Assembly (NCBI GenBank): GCA_039111635.1
Contig: JBCAQO010000002.1
Location: 124,001 to 188,000, forward strand
Origin: Heterobasidion occidentale
Lineage: Eukaryota; Basidiomycota; Agaricomycetes; Russulales; Bondarzewiaceae
DNA: 64,000 nucleotides
Reading direction: 5' to 3'
In this document: in pieces, positions 21,333-32,520 of the stretch
Position numbering within the stretch: the stretch's first letter is position 1
Layout: every line of letters starts with the position of its first letter
Position numbers and translations under genes: made by a program
Notes under the pieces: model-generated
The model's database searches: none
Told to the model about the DNA's origin: nothing
The model's input: the letters and a program-made list of their open reading frames with translations, nothing else

Positions 21333-21651
21333 TGTTACAAACTCGTTTCTTTCTTATGTACTCGTACTTTCCCACCGTCCAAATAGGGATACGTTGGACC
21401 CTTCTCAAGTCTATACCTCGCGTTCCTGCTCCATAGCTACTCGGTCCGTGCATCTGTGTTCATGTATTTATAGCCTTGTGCACAGTAGTGGAAGCCTTAG
21501 GCTATCCACCTTTGTCTAATCCACAGAACTACTGTCCGCAGTCTTCTGGGTTACTGTCATTGGTCTGATCAAGTCCACACATCAACACATCCTCACCATC
21601 TCCCCTATTTTGTGGTTTAGGTTCTCTCGTCATTCACAGTCGTTCTTGACA
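21333..21651 (+). repeat. E2 5' LTR
   Basis: TGTTACAAAC...TTCTTGACA. TATA (GTATTTATAG, 21463-21472) and AGGCTATCCA at 21499-21508 mark the promoter and expected transcript start. Confidence 0.95.
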
Positions 21652-21653
21652 TC

Positions 21654-21663
21654 TGGATAGCCT
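21654..21663 (+). promoter_or_regulatory. E2 self-priming PBS TGGATAGCCT
   Basis: Two nucleotides after the 5' LTR; exact reverse complement of AGGCTATCCA at 21499-21508 in that LTR. Confidence 0.8.
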
Positions 21664-22083
21664 CTCAATTCAACCTACGCCACAGGTATTCTCGAATCTC
21701 TTTTCAGCAGAACACCGACTACATAAACACGGCGCTAGGCAGTCCCAAAAGACAAGCGTCCGTCGACCGTACTAGTTGCTATACACTTCGAGAGAACGAT
21801 TGGGCGATACCACTTCATTGGGGGTCGCTTCAGGTTGTAGAATATCTCTGTCTGGTAATCAACCCAGCTGAGGTATGACCGACACAATTGCACTTGACGT
21901 TACATACAGTATATGTACTTTTACGACACACATACGTACTACAGAAGAAGCTGCTGTTGCCTCAACCCTCGATTCTGATCAAATTGAGACTAGCGCAGGC
22001 TTCTAAGATTATCCATCACGACTTCCAAAGGAAAAGGAAGGGACGTAGGGTGAGTTCCATATGGAACCGACTACTTTGAATAC
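21664..22083 (+). other. E2 5' leader
   Basis: Contains the conserved leader block GGCGCTAGGCAGTCCCAAAA (from 21731). Its E1/E3 ATG has become ACG at 21729-21731. GAGGTATGACC at 21871-21881 and TACTACAG near 21943 are candidate splice sites. Confidence 0.5.
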
Positions 22084-23609
22084 TTGAAGGTATACCAGCA
22101 TCTAGGACAACCCATCAGAAGAACCTCGAAAGGAAATTGGATATACACGGGAGGACCAAATAGCGGAAAAACTGTAGAGGCTCCACTCGTAGCCTGGGAA
22201 GACAGAAGGGCACCACTCAGAACAGTAGCACCACTCCTAACAAGAACCCCATCAGTAGGACCTGTCAACATCCCCAAGGAGGACATCATAGAAGGGATCA
22301 TCCCCAAAGGAGCAATAACACCAATAGACGAAAGCGATCCAGAACCACCCAGAAACCCACCAACACCACCAACTGAAGATCCAAAACCACCGGAAGACCC
22401 TCCTGAAGACCCCAAAACAACCGAAGACGATCCGGAAGAATCAGACGACAACATGTCAGACAAATTAAACAAACCAAAGGAGTACGATGAAACGAGAACC
22501 CAGTATAGGGAATGGATCTATGAATGCCATATGTACATCACCGCCAATCCCACCAAATTCACCGATGACAAGGCCAAGATCCTGTTTGTACTATCCTACA
22601 TGAGGGCGGGGACCGCGTCAATGTACGCCCAGAGATACTACTACGACAGGGAACTTAGGACTTGGAGAGCAGGAGAAACCCGGCTAACATGGGGAACGTT
22701 CAAAGCATTCCTAGAAGAGTTAGCACAAGTATTCAGGGACGAAGGAACAGAACGGAAAGCACGGCAAAAGTTGTTCACAATGAGAATGGGGAAGAGAACA
22801 GCGGATGACTTTGTAGCGGACTTCCAAATCACGGCGGCAGAAAGCGGATTTGAGATGGAATCAACAGTCAATTATTTCCGCCGAGCCATACACCCGGAAA
22901 TTCTTAAACAAATTTACAGGCTCCCGGATATGCCAACAAAAATAGCTGACTGGATCTCGTACACGCAGCGCTTTGATAACTAATGGAGGGAGCTCCAGAG
23001 CATAAAAAGCTCCATCCTGCGGCAACAACACAGCGGAACAATCCCTTCCGCTACAACTTGTCCAACGCCCCAGCCAGCATGAACAACTCTGTCATACCCA
23101 TGGCCGTCGACGCACTCTGTACCCCTCTCACCGACGCTGAAAGAAACAGGCTCCGAATGGAGGGTGGGTGATTCTACTGTCAAAAGAAAGGGCATATGGC
23201 CAATCAGTGTCCCGCTATGGGTGCATCTAGGGTATCTCAAGGGCCAGCTGGATATGTTCAATCGAGTGACGGAAAAGTGGGGCACGGCCAGGCTTCGACC
23301 AGTGGAGGGCTGGGAAGAGGAGGAAACGGCAATGGCCGAGCGTTTGCAGCGCGAGCTCAGAACAGTGGCGAGGAAGCAACTCAAGGAGAGAGTGGAAGCG
23401 TGGCAACGACTAACCCATTCAAGGCTAGACTCGCAGCTAGGCAGACCTACTCACCCGGCGAGGATGCAGCTTTACGTCAGATGAAGCCTGAGATTAGCAG
23501 AGAAGAGATCCAGAGGTTTATAGGGAAGCTCAGGTGGGACAAGCAGGAGGCGTTGCTACAAGCCCTGAGCAGGGAAAGTGGGAAGAAGGAAGCGGACACA
23601 AATTTTTAG
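22084..23609 (+). pseudogene. gag: E2 gag, broken
   Basis: Gag core as in E1 and E3 (REWIYECHMYITANP, AGTASMYAQRYYYDREL, FTMRMGKRTADDFVADF). The conserved ATG of MSDK is at 22452; upstream codons are open from 22084, where the first codon is TTG. Breaks: TAA at 22981 (CAA in E3), a 1-bp loss in a C run near 23022, and TGA at 23169 in place of the first knuckle cysteine codon. The C-terminal end ...DTNF-TAG at 23607-23609 and the slip heptamer AAATTTT (23600-23606) survive. Confidence 0.9.
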
Positions 23610-26600
23610 TACGATCCGCATCATCGGTGTATGCAGGATCCATCGACCCTCCTCATGTAAAAACATCTGTACGGCTTACCAAATTAAATCAAAAATTGTC
23701 CATGCGCATAAAAGTACAGCTAAAACACTCAGAGGGAAACACCGAAGTGAGGGTACTGATTGATTCGGGAGCGGAGGGGCTCCTTATTGACAAACAATTC
23801 TGTCGTAGTCAAGGAATGAAACTCAAAAGAATAGGGAGGTCAATACCTGTCTTTAATGTAGACGGCTCCGCCAACCAAGGAGGAGCTATCACAAACAAAG
23901 CACGTCTGTTGATAAGGATGGAGAATGACAAAGGAGATTATCACGATGAACAATGCGAATTGTTGGTAGCCGACTTAGGGGGGGAAGACTTTATCCTAGG
24001 AACGGACTGGCTACACAAACATAATCCAAGAATCAACTGGGTAGATAATAATTTAACCTTCCAATCGTGTTCATCGACCTGCATAACAAGCAAAACCAAA
24101 ATCACCATAAAAGCGGAAAAACTCACACAATCTGGACAAAAAAAAGCGGTCAATTAAGTACTAATAGAAGACCAACCGGAAGGTCTACCGAAAGGAAATG
24201 AAGAAGACGAGGGAAGGGTCAACAAATTCCTCATAGAACTATACAAGAACCGCTATGGTGAAAACATCTTCGAAACAAACCCAGATGGAACAATCCATCT
24301 TTGGTCGACCCACAGCAAATCGCAAGAACTAGCAGAAGAAGCTAACAAGAAAAAATATGTACGCACAACGGAAGAAATCATCCCAAAGTATATCTTGAAG
24401 CAATTCACAAAGGTCTTCAGTCAAGAAGCGTCCCAACGACTACCGCAACATAGCTCGTAGGACCACCACATTGACATGAAACCAGGATGGGAACCGAAAG
24501 GATGCAAGTTGTACTCCCTAACGGAATATGAAGACGAAAAGCTGTACAACGTGATATAGGAATACGTAAAGAGGGGAACAATTTGAATATCCAAATCCCC
24601 ACAAGCCTCACCTTTCTTCTTCGTGAAGAAAAAGGAAGGAGACCTCAGACCCGTACAAGACTATCGCCGGTTGAATGAAAACACTATAAAAAACAAATAC
24701 CCCTTACCCCTGATTGATGATGTCATATGAACCATCGCCAAATCTGGAGCAAAGATATTCTCGAAATTTGATGTCAAATGGGGATATAACAACATCCGTA
24801 TAGCAGAAGGGGAGAAATGGAAAACGATCTTCTTAACCAAATATGGCCTTTACAAATGCCTTGTCATGTTCTTCGGACTTTGTAACTCCCCGGCGACATT
24901 CCAAATGATGATGAACACAATCTTTCACGACCTCATCATCGCTCGAGTCGTCACGGTATACATAGATAATATCCTAGTCTTCACAAGAACAATGGAGGAA
25001 CACCGATGAGTCACCATGCAGGTCATGAGGATACTGCTTGAATACGATCTGTTCCTCAAACCAACAAAATGCCAATTCAAAGTCGAAGAAGTAGAATATC
25101 TCGGATTTATCATTGCAAAGGACAGGATTTCCATGGACTGGCCAACCCCGACCACCCTGAAAGAAGTTCAGTCGTTCCTAGGCTTCGGAAACTTCTACCA
25201 AAGATTTATCCGAGACTTCGCCACTATCGCCCAACCTCTGAATGACCTCACAAAAAAAGACACCCCTTTCATATGGACGGAAGCACGACAGAAAGCCTTT
25301 ACACTGCTCAAACAGGCCTTCATATTGTTAAGAGCCGGCTCGTAACACATGATATATGATCACCTGATCATATGACATGCGGTCTATGACCAACGGATAT
25401 GACCTATACCCAGTGACCAACCCCTTGACTTCACCAACAGACATTGAGTTATCTTATCTTATCTTTTGTTCCTGGATTAACGATCAGTTACATCACTGAC
25501 ATCATTGATTGCATTATGCTTCTCTGATTGCATCATAGATTACATCACTTTGATCGTTGATTGTTTACTTCTATTTACCTTGGTGCCTTAAGCACAGACC
25601 TTCTGTAGATCTTGCCCTAAAGCGGATTGCGTATATATAGAATGAGCCAGAGACCTGTCTCGCCAGCTCGTTCACCTTTGTTACTCCCCCACCTGTTCTT
25701 ACCCTTGACCTTTGGTACTAGCCATACCTCTGCTACATCATAGTCTTTGCCAATAGGCCAGACCTTTGATTGTCAATAGAACATCTGCTTAAGCATTGGT
25801 TTAACTTGCCCTGCGCTTCTCTCTATCATCATCCTCAACCACTCAGTCGTCATCTCAACACTGGCTACATTCTACACAGGACTAGCAGTATTCTATCTTG
25901 ACTTTAGTGGGCAGCATATCTACTGTTACCCAGGTCCGCATTAGGTTGTACCCTCACACTTGTGGGAAAACCTTTGTGCCTTCTTGGAGACGCGATACCA
26001 TCACGAATCCCTCGTGCACTCCGAATTACGCACACAATTAGCCGCTGGTGCTTTCATCAGACGCACTTGGATTTGGCACGTCCCTCAGTGACTCAGGAGC
26101 CTCCTGGCACATCACATGCGAAGACCAGGTCTTAACACATATCCACACCGGTACTTATCTATCCAGACCACAAACGACCATTTAGACTGGAAACCGACGC
26201 ATCGGACTTCGCGTCCGGTGCTATCCTATCACAAGAGGTCCCAGGTGACGGTTGGCACCCCGTAGCCTTCCTTTCAAAGTCATTTAACGCCGCCAAACAT
26301 AATTATGACATCTTCGACAAAGAATTACTTGCCATCATCCACACTCTGGACCACTGGCACGTGTACCTTGAAGGGGCCCACTGGCCTTTCGATATCTGGT
26401 CAGATCACAAGCATCTCCTTTACTTCGGAACCACCAGAACCTTGTCCCGTTGACAGGCCCAATGGTCCCTTTTCTTATCTCGGTTCAATTTACCCTTGTT
26501 CACAAACCAGGAGTCACACACCACCCAGATGCACTGTCCAGGCGTCCAGACCTAAAACAGGGGGTGAAATTAGATAACACAAACCAAATGTTACTAAATC

Positions 26601-28090
26601 CACAGTTATTTGTCAAAAAGGCAACAGGACGAGGCACAATCGAACTGTTAGACAAACAACTTCAACACAGAATAAAAGAAGTAACGGCAAAGGACAAAGA
26701 GATAACAGAAGCAATGGATGTCATAAAAGCATCAGGACCAAGAGCATTGGCAAAAGGACTGCAAAAATAGAACTACGAAGATGAACTTATATGGCACCAA
26801 GGAAAAGTCAATGTACCACCCAATGACGAGCTAAGAAGAGATATAGTCAGGATGTATCACGACTCCATCGCAACCAGACACCCAGGGAGGTGGAAGACCT
26901 ACATTTTGGTATCCGACAACTTTTGGTGGCCAGGCATGTCCACGTTCGTAAAAGAATACGTAATAGGATGCGCAACATGCCAAAACACAAAAAACGTAAC
27001 ATACCCCACGCGAGTTCCGCTGATGCCAAATGAAATACCCAAAGGACCTTGGCAAACGGTCACGATGGACTTTATTACAGACCTACTGCAAGTCGGGCTG
27101 TAAGACTCCATCCACATAACGGTAGACAGGAATACGAAGGGAGTTGTGTACACCCCCTGCGCCAAAACCATCGACGCAGAAGGAATGGCGGACCTCTATA
27201 TGAAAAACGTGTGGAAAAGATACGGACTACCAGAAAAAATAATATCAGACAGAGGACCACAGTTCGTGGCTAGATTCACCAAGGAACTCTGGAAAAAACT
27301 AGGAGTAATGGTAGCACTGAGCACAGCATATCACCCGGAAACCAATGGAGAAAGGGAACAAGTAAATTAAGAACTCGAACAATATCTCCGAGTGTTCTGC
27401 AATTACAAACAAAACAATTGGCCAGAACTCCTTTCCTACGCAGAATTTGCTCATAACACACGAGAACACTCGGCAAGACACCAATCGCCACTCCAACTCC
27501 TATATGGGTTTAACACTACAATTATACCACAAATTGAACCAAGATCCAATATCCCTGGCATAGAACAACGATTGGAAGGGCTGAGGAATGTAAGAGAAGA
27601 AACAAAGGCCAGTCTAGAGGTAGCGGCGGAAATAATGGCAAAGAGGACGGTGGAACGCGAAGTAGAACTCGAAGAAGGACAGAAGGTCTGGCTATCAGGA
27701 AAAAACATCAAGACAACACATCCCAAAGATAAGCTGGCACCTAAACTCCACGGACCCTTCCTTATCAAAAAGAAGCTAGGACCCGTGACATTCAGACTAA
27801 AGCTCCCGCCAACATGGAAGATACACCCTGTGTTTCACGCATCACTAATAACGCCATATCAAGAAACCGTTGCCCACGGACCAAACTTCAAAGAACTACC
27901 GCCTGACCTTGTGGAAGGGGAAGAAGAATACAAAGTCGAGGAGATACGAGATAAGAGGAAACAAGGCCGTGGACATCAGTACCTGGTACACTAGAAAGGG
28001 TACCCCGACTCGTCCGATAAATGGGTCACGAGGACAAACCTGACCAACGCTAAGGAACTGGTAGAAGCATATGACGTAAAACACCCGTCA
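23600..28090 (+). pseudogene. pol: E2 pol, many stops, interrupted by a solo LTR
   Basis: Protease LIDSGAEGLLID at 23755-23790 is intact. RT from about 24640 (VKWGYNNIRI; the catalytic box reads YIDN instead of YMDD at 24958-24969, so catalysis is lost). The frame is cut by the solo LTR 25326-26137 and resumes exactly at STPVLIYPDHKRP. RNase H (ETDASDFASG at 26190), integrase zinc site and DDE region (26850-27370), and a chromodomain (EEYKVEEIRDKRKQGRGHQY, 27928-27990). Stops include TAA 24155, TAG 24457, TAG 24558, TGA 24584, TGA 24728, TGA 25007, TGA 26452, TAG 26768, TAA 27101, TAA 27367 and TAG 27993. Most match CGA, CAA, CAG or TGG in E3. Confidence 0.9.
25326..26137 (+). repeat. Solo LTR, family D, TSD CATAT
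   Basis: 812 bp, TGTTAAGAGC...GGTCTTAACA, flanked by CATAT at 25321-25325 and 26138-26142, inside E2 pol. Removal restores the RT/RNase H connection (AFISTPVLIYPD). Contains TATATATAG near 25632. Confidence 0.9.
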
Positions 28091-28095
28091 ACCGT

Positions 28096-29212
28096 TGATG
28101 AGCATGGGTATGCTCTAGGCACCAATACCCCACTTTTCGCAGCTCTTCAGTATTCTTTGACCGTTCGGCATACTTAGGACCGACCGATCCCGATCTGTTC
28201 GGTGCTCTCAGCCATTTGTCAGGTGCCGACTTTGCATTTAGACCTCCACACAGTTGTTTGGAGCTGTTCACAGTCATTCTATCCATCTATCAGCACTCTC
28301 AGCATTAGGGGCACCCCACAGACTGTCGCGGCCGATCGCCGATCGGTTCGGTACGCGCCACATGGTTGGCACATTTGGTCGGCTTCGGTGGCCCGAATCA
28401 GAGGCAGCCGAACACTTTGTTGACTCGGAATGGATCTGTCTTTCTATCTCTTATTGTCCTTATGCCTTCTGTTGACCTCTCCTTCGTTATCTTCAGAGCT
28501 CCCAAGTTTCTCAATGGTTTACCCATGTGGCATGTGGTTCTTATCTCCAGGTCCATGTGCACTCACCTTGGCAATCTCTCCGCTTATTTAGACTTTAGAG
28601 TTATTGCTTCTTATCTTATAGTGTTCGCAACATCACTCCCTTATCTTCTTTACCTTTGACGGCTCTTGGCACGCATTTCCGATTGCTCTATGCCTCTGCC
28701 GATCTCCTTATCTTGTACCTGTTCGGACTTACTATAAAAGGGCACCTATGGCCTTGCAATACATCAGCTTTGGCTCCCCCCTCGTTCCGATTACATTTGT
28801 GTGCTTGTGTCTATGAGACTTTGAGCCATTGCCTTCCGATCCTTGTTCGCATTTTGCCCCTTTGTTTGTGTTGTTGCGTTCGATCACAGCCCTCTGTCAG
28901 AGCCCTCGTCATCTTGCTCTCTCCCTCTCATCTAGTTTGTCATCCTCTGCCAGTGTCCAGTGTGGCCTTGCACCTATTCCTTCCCCTTTGCGTCCCGATC
29001 AAATCCCGATCAAACACCAACCAACCGACCAACCGAATATTTCGATTTTGGAGTTGTTTGTTTGCTACACTCCGAACACTTTCAGTACGCTCCCTTGTTG
29101 GTTGTTGTACAGCTTATAGTTCCTTGCACACTAGAACCAGCTCCTGCCTACCTGCGCTTGTAGGGGTGATTCTTGGGTGTGTTTCGCACTCAGAGGCATC
29201 ACTAGCGTATCA
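28096..29212 (+). repeat. Solo LTR, family C, TSD CCGT
   Basis: 1117 bp, TGATGAGCAT...GCGTATCA with inverted ends TGAT/ATCA, flanked by CCGT (28092-28095 and 29213-29216; ACCGT if the shared A is counted). It interrupts E2 just after the chromodomain: the E3 sequence is continuous across this point. TATA at ACTATAAAAGGG (28731-28742). The open frames inside (for example 28656-29270) have no protein-like signal. Confidence 0.85.
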
Positions 29213-29352
29213 CCGTCCCCCTTCGAGCAGCCTTGACAAACATCGAACAAACAAACCAAAAAACATATAAAATCTCAAACTCAATACTCTTTCATCCATT
29301 CGGACATCTCACACATTCAACAACTTCCTCTCTAACCTCGCTCTTCTTCTTC

Positions 29353-30329
29353 ATGTCAGACTCTGAATAAACTATGGCTTCCACCACTACCTTCATCGAC
29401 CAGTCGGTGCAAACTGATGCCACACCATCCCCGTCCACGGAATCCAACATACCCAAAGAAGGACCCCTCCCATGGACGGCAGACGAGGAAGAAGTGTTCA
29501 GGCAAGTAGAAGAGGAGGAAGACAATGCTCGCAACATCAAAATTAAAGTAGAGTGGCACCACGATCATTACCTAGACGAGGCCGGCAACTTATGGGAAAG
29601 GAGCGACCCGAATAGGCCAGAAAGGAGTGATGGGTGGTCAGACACAGACTCGGAGTACAAACACGAGATAGACAGGCTTAGGATACTAGAGCAGAACGAG
29701 GAGGACGAGGAGTGATTCTGGGCCAACGAGGAAAGGGAATGACTCGAATGGCGTCCACCCACTCCACACCCATCCGCTAACCGAGCATCCATCTCCCCTC
29801 CACCTCTGTTCGACGAGACTACCCCGGGAATCATCCATCTGGAACCAGACACTTACCTCACCACCCCGGTCACGTACCTATTAGGGCTACTCACAGGAGA
29901 CACCTCTCGGGAGTTTATGTCAGGAGGATCCACAGTTGACATCATACGAGCACTCGACATCCTCCGAGAGGAACGCGCAGCAAGCGCTCCACATGCGAGA
30001 ATAAACACTCTCGGCCCGCATTCTAACAGGAGAGCAACGCCTTATCGGATTAGCAGGACCGGTCCATGACCAAGATGACGTATTCGACCCTGCAGAGTAC
30101 TACATTCCAACCACAGCCGTAATCTCCCGAGCCTCGTCATCTGCATCAAACGGATCACCGTACCGCCCGATGCCTAGAACATTCCCGCCTCGGCGCTCCC
30201 ATCCCTTCGAACCATACTCGTTCACCCTACCCAAAGAAATAGGATGGAGGCAGATCAAACCAGTCAGAGAGAGGATAGAATCAGCTGAGGACAGCAAAAG
30301 GGAAGCCAACTCCTCCGACGCTTGAAGGA
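29353..30329 (+). pseudogene. E2 ORF3, broken
   Basis: Relative of E1 and E3 ORF3. It starts MSDSE-TAA at 29353 (E3 reads MSDSEQ). The longest open piece is 29374-29715 with FIDQSVQTD, PSTESNIP, HHDHYLDEAGNLWERSDPNR and WSDTDSEY. After TGA at 29713 further motifs continue (PHPSANRASISPPPLFDETT, TYLTTPVTYLLGLLTGDTS, TAVISRASSSASNGSPYRP near 30115) with stops and shifts. Confidence 0.8.
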
Positions 30330-30651
30330 CTATCATCCGGTACAATGTAAAACTGCCAGGGTCTACGGCGGTTTGACTCCGCCAAACCGGTGACCACCGG
30401 TGCGATGAGAAGAGGGACTCAGCTCGACGACGCAGTACCCGTGCACTTCTAGCTAGGTGGTATACCCTGATATCTGTACTCAAGGGCTATCGTGTCAGGG
30501 CGCAACAGGGGGCAGTGCAAATGAGTGCCCGCTTCGGTGATACGGTTCGGTTTTGCATCTCTCAAATATGCATTGCTTATATTTTTCTTGGACTAAATAT
30601 GACTTACCATACTCTCCGTCTCCGGTGCTGACGGCCTAGAGGCGGGGGTAA
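30330..30651 (+). other. E2 3' untranslated segment and polypurine tract
   Basis: Shares with E1/E3 the block GATGAGAAGAGGGACTCAGC (30401-30420) and ends CTAGAGGCGGGGGTAA next to the 3' LTR. Confidence 0.7.
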
Positions 30652-30970
30652 TGTTACAAACTCGTTTCTTTCTTATGTACTCGTACTTTCCCACCGTCTG
30701 AATAGGGATACGTTGGACCCTTCTCAAGTCTATACCTCGCGTTCCTGCTCCATAGCTACTCGGTCCGTGCATCTGTGTTCATGTATTTATAGCCTTGTGC
30801 ACAGTAGTGGAAGCCTTAGGCTATCCACCTTTGTCTAATCCACAGAACTACTGTCCGCAGTCTTCTGGGTTACTGTCATTGGTCTGATCAAGTCCACACA
30901 TCAACACATCCTCACCATCTCCCCTATTTTGTGGTTTAGGTTCTCTCGTCATTCACAGTCGTTCTTGTCA
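30652..30970 (+). repeat. E2 3' LTR
   Basis: 319 bp; differs from the 5' LTR at two adjacent positions (CCA versus CTG context near 30699) and in the last bases (TTGTCA versus TTGACA). Followed by TTACT. Confidence 0.95.
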
Positions 30971-30994
30971 TTACTGAATGATCAGTTTTTAATA
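30971..30994 (+). repeat. End of old family B LTR after E2
   Basis: TTACTGAATGATCAGTTTTT then AATA corresponds to the last bases of the solo B LTR (TTATCGAACGAGCAGTTCGT then AACA) with C-to-T changes. Completes the copy beginning at 20749. Confidence 0.7.
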
Positions 30995-31354
30995 CCAACT
31001 AGCTGAATGGTAGCTGTCCTCTTATAGCCTCCAATAGTGCCAAGTCCCTGCTTGATAGTCCCCTTACTACTTCCTTTTCTTCCTCATTGCTCCTCTTATT
31101 ACCCTCTATGTCCATATGCCCTAGTACCATGATTGGCTCTATTAGACTGCTCCTCAATGCTGCTAACCCCACTCATACAATGGTCTTCCTTGTGGCTTCC
31201 AAAACTGGCACCTTTTGTAAGGGGGCAACCATCATAGTTGCCACCACCTCCTCTAGCTCCACAATCTTCTCTGTGGCTACATTTAAAGTCATTTTTGAGG
31301 CAGAACCCTAGCTGGAGACTGCCTTGCTATTCAAAGAATGCCCTGGAATGCTAC
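30995..31354. other. AT-rich interval, nothing recognised
   Basis: No gene, LTR or terminal repeat recognised between the family B and family C relics. Confidence 0.3.
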
Positions 31355-32106
31355 TGATGAGTGTGACACCTCTCTAGGCACTAAGGCCCCTATTTTCATA
31401 TCATTTTTGCAGTTAGTTGCTCAAGTTGTTAAAACTTCACACTAGACCTTCCTAATGCTTGGAAGCTCCTTGTTATGATTGGGACAACTTACAGTCTCAC
31501 ATGATATTTCCCAAGCCTCCTTATACAAAGATATTCACAACAGTGGACCAACACAGTTATTATTGCAGCATGATTTTATAGCACCTTGTAGTATGCATGA
31601 TCACTTGGGTATAGCATGACCACTCAGAAGAGTGACCTCAACATTGCTAATGCTGCCAAGCCCTGATGCTGTGTACCACATGCCCTTCCATATAGGTGCT
31701 TTGAAGTTTATCTCCATAATGCTCTATCCGCAGCAAGTTTTATTGTGTGTGCTTATTAGACACTATAGGTCTTATGATTTATTTCTTTTCATAGTCCACA
31801 TAGACTACCTTGCCTACTCCTTATATTCCTTTGATAAAGATTATTTACTTTCTCAACTATGGTGCAATAGAACCTTGTGGTCTGCAAGCAACTCTGCATA
31901 TGGTTTTCTTTATCTTGCAATTTTCCAGGCTTGGCACAATGTCACTCGCATCTTATCTTACAAGTTTATGTTTACTCTACCTACTTTGTCTTACTATAAA
32001 TACCTACCTTTGATACTGCAATATACCAGTTTTAAACATCCCTCTGTTTTAATCTCAACTTTATAAAAAGATCTCACTCATATTGCTCATCTTTTCTATT
32101 GTCTTC
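31355..32106 (+). repeat. Old family C LTR, left part, split by the Tnp2 element
   Basis: Starts TGATGAGTGTG and shares spaced matches with the solo C LTR (CTAGGCAC, CCCC..TTTTC, ACTATAAAtacc near 31993). Much more AT-rich. Continues at 39742-40079, which ends ATCACTAGCATATCA like the solo copy. Confidence 0.65.
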
Positions 32107-32215
32107 ACCGGACATTGCCATGAAATTTCCCCAGGGGACGTCCAAGGTATATTAGGAATATACCCGAAATATACCACGAATATCCCTGGCTGGGAATATC
32201 CCTCGAATATCCCCC
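32107..32215 (+). repeat. Left terminal inverted repeat and subterminal motifs
   Basis: 13-bp perfect outer repeat, a gap, then about 40 bp imperfect match to the right end. Short repeats GAATATACCC, GAATATCCC and CGAATATCCC follow. Confidence 0.75.
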
Positions 32216-32520
32216 AGTCGATCCAGACTGGTTAATGACTCATTCACTTTGACGGTCACATGATGAGTGCACGTCGCCGGATCCGGACGCGTCGAAATTT
32301 CTCTAAGTTGTCCTTCCCTAGTTGTCGACTCCAATCATATGTAACGCCATAGCCCACAATAAACACCATATCTTCGCACATGTCCTCGACAATCAAGAAG
32401 AAAGTCCCTATCTATGAAGCCTGTCCCTGTGAAGAGTGCCGCACGCAGGATCCGCCTCTTTGCCAGCAACGTCGCACCATAAATTGACATCTTGACCGTC
32501 AACGAACGAAATTACAAAAA

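Larger units (their letters stand above)
21333..30970 (+). mobile_element. Element E2: decayed Ty3/gypsy retrotransposon with nested LTRs
   Basis: Bounded by two 319-bp LTRs (21333-21651, 30652-30970) and 5-bp duplication TTACT (21328-21332, 30971-30975). Same plan as E1 and E3 but plus strand. Interior contains two later solo LTRs (25326-26137 in the RT/RNase H region; 28096-29212 after the chromodomain). The gag, pol and ORF3 frames carry many stops, yet the two LTRs differ at only about three positions. Confidence 0.95.

Noticed and set aside
22981..27995. In-frame stops as evidence of a recoded genetic code
   Set aside because: TAA, TAG and TGA all occur, at codons that are CAA, CAG, TGG or CGA in E3, while E1 and the 40495-44107 gene use ordinary stops.
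28656..29270. 204-codon open frame on plus
   Set aside because: Lies inside the solo family C LTR, is Cys/Leu/Ser-rich without domain order, and runs past the LTR end into E2. Chance frame.
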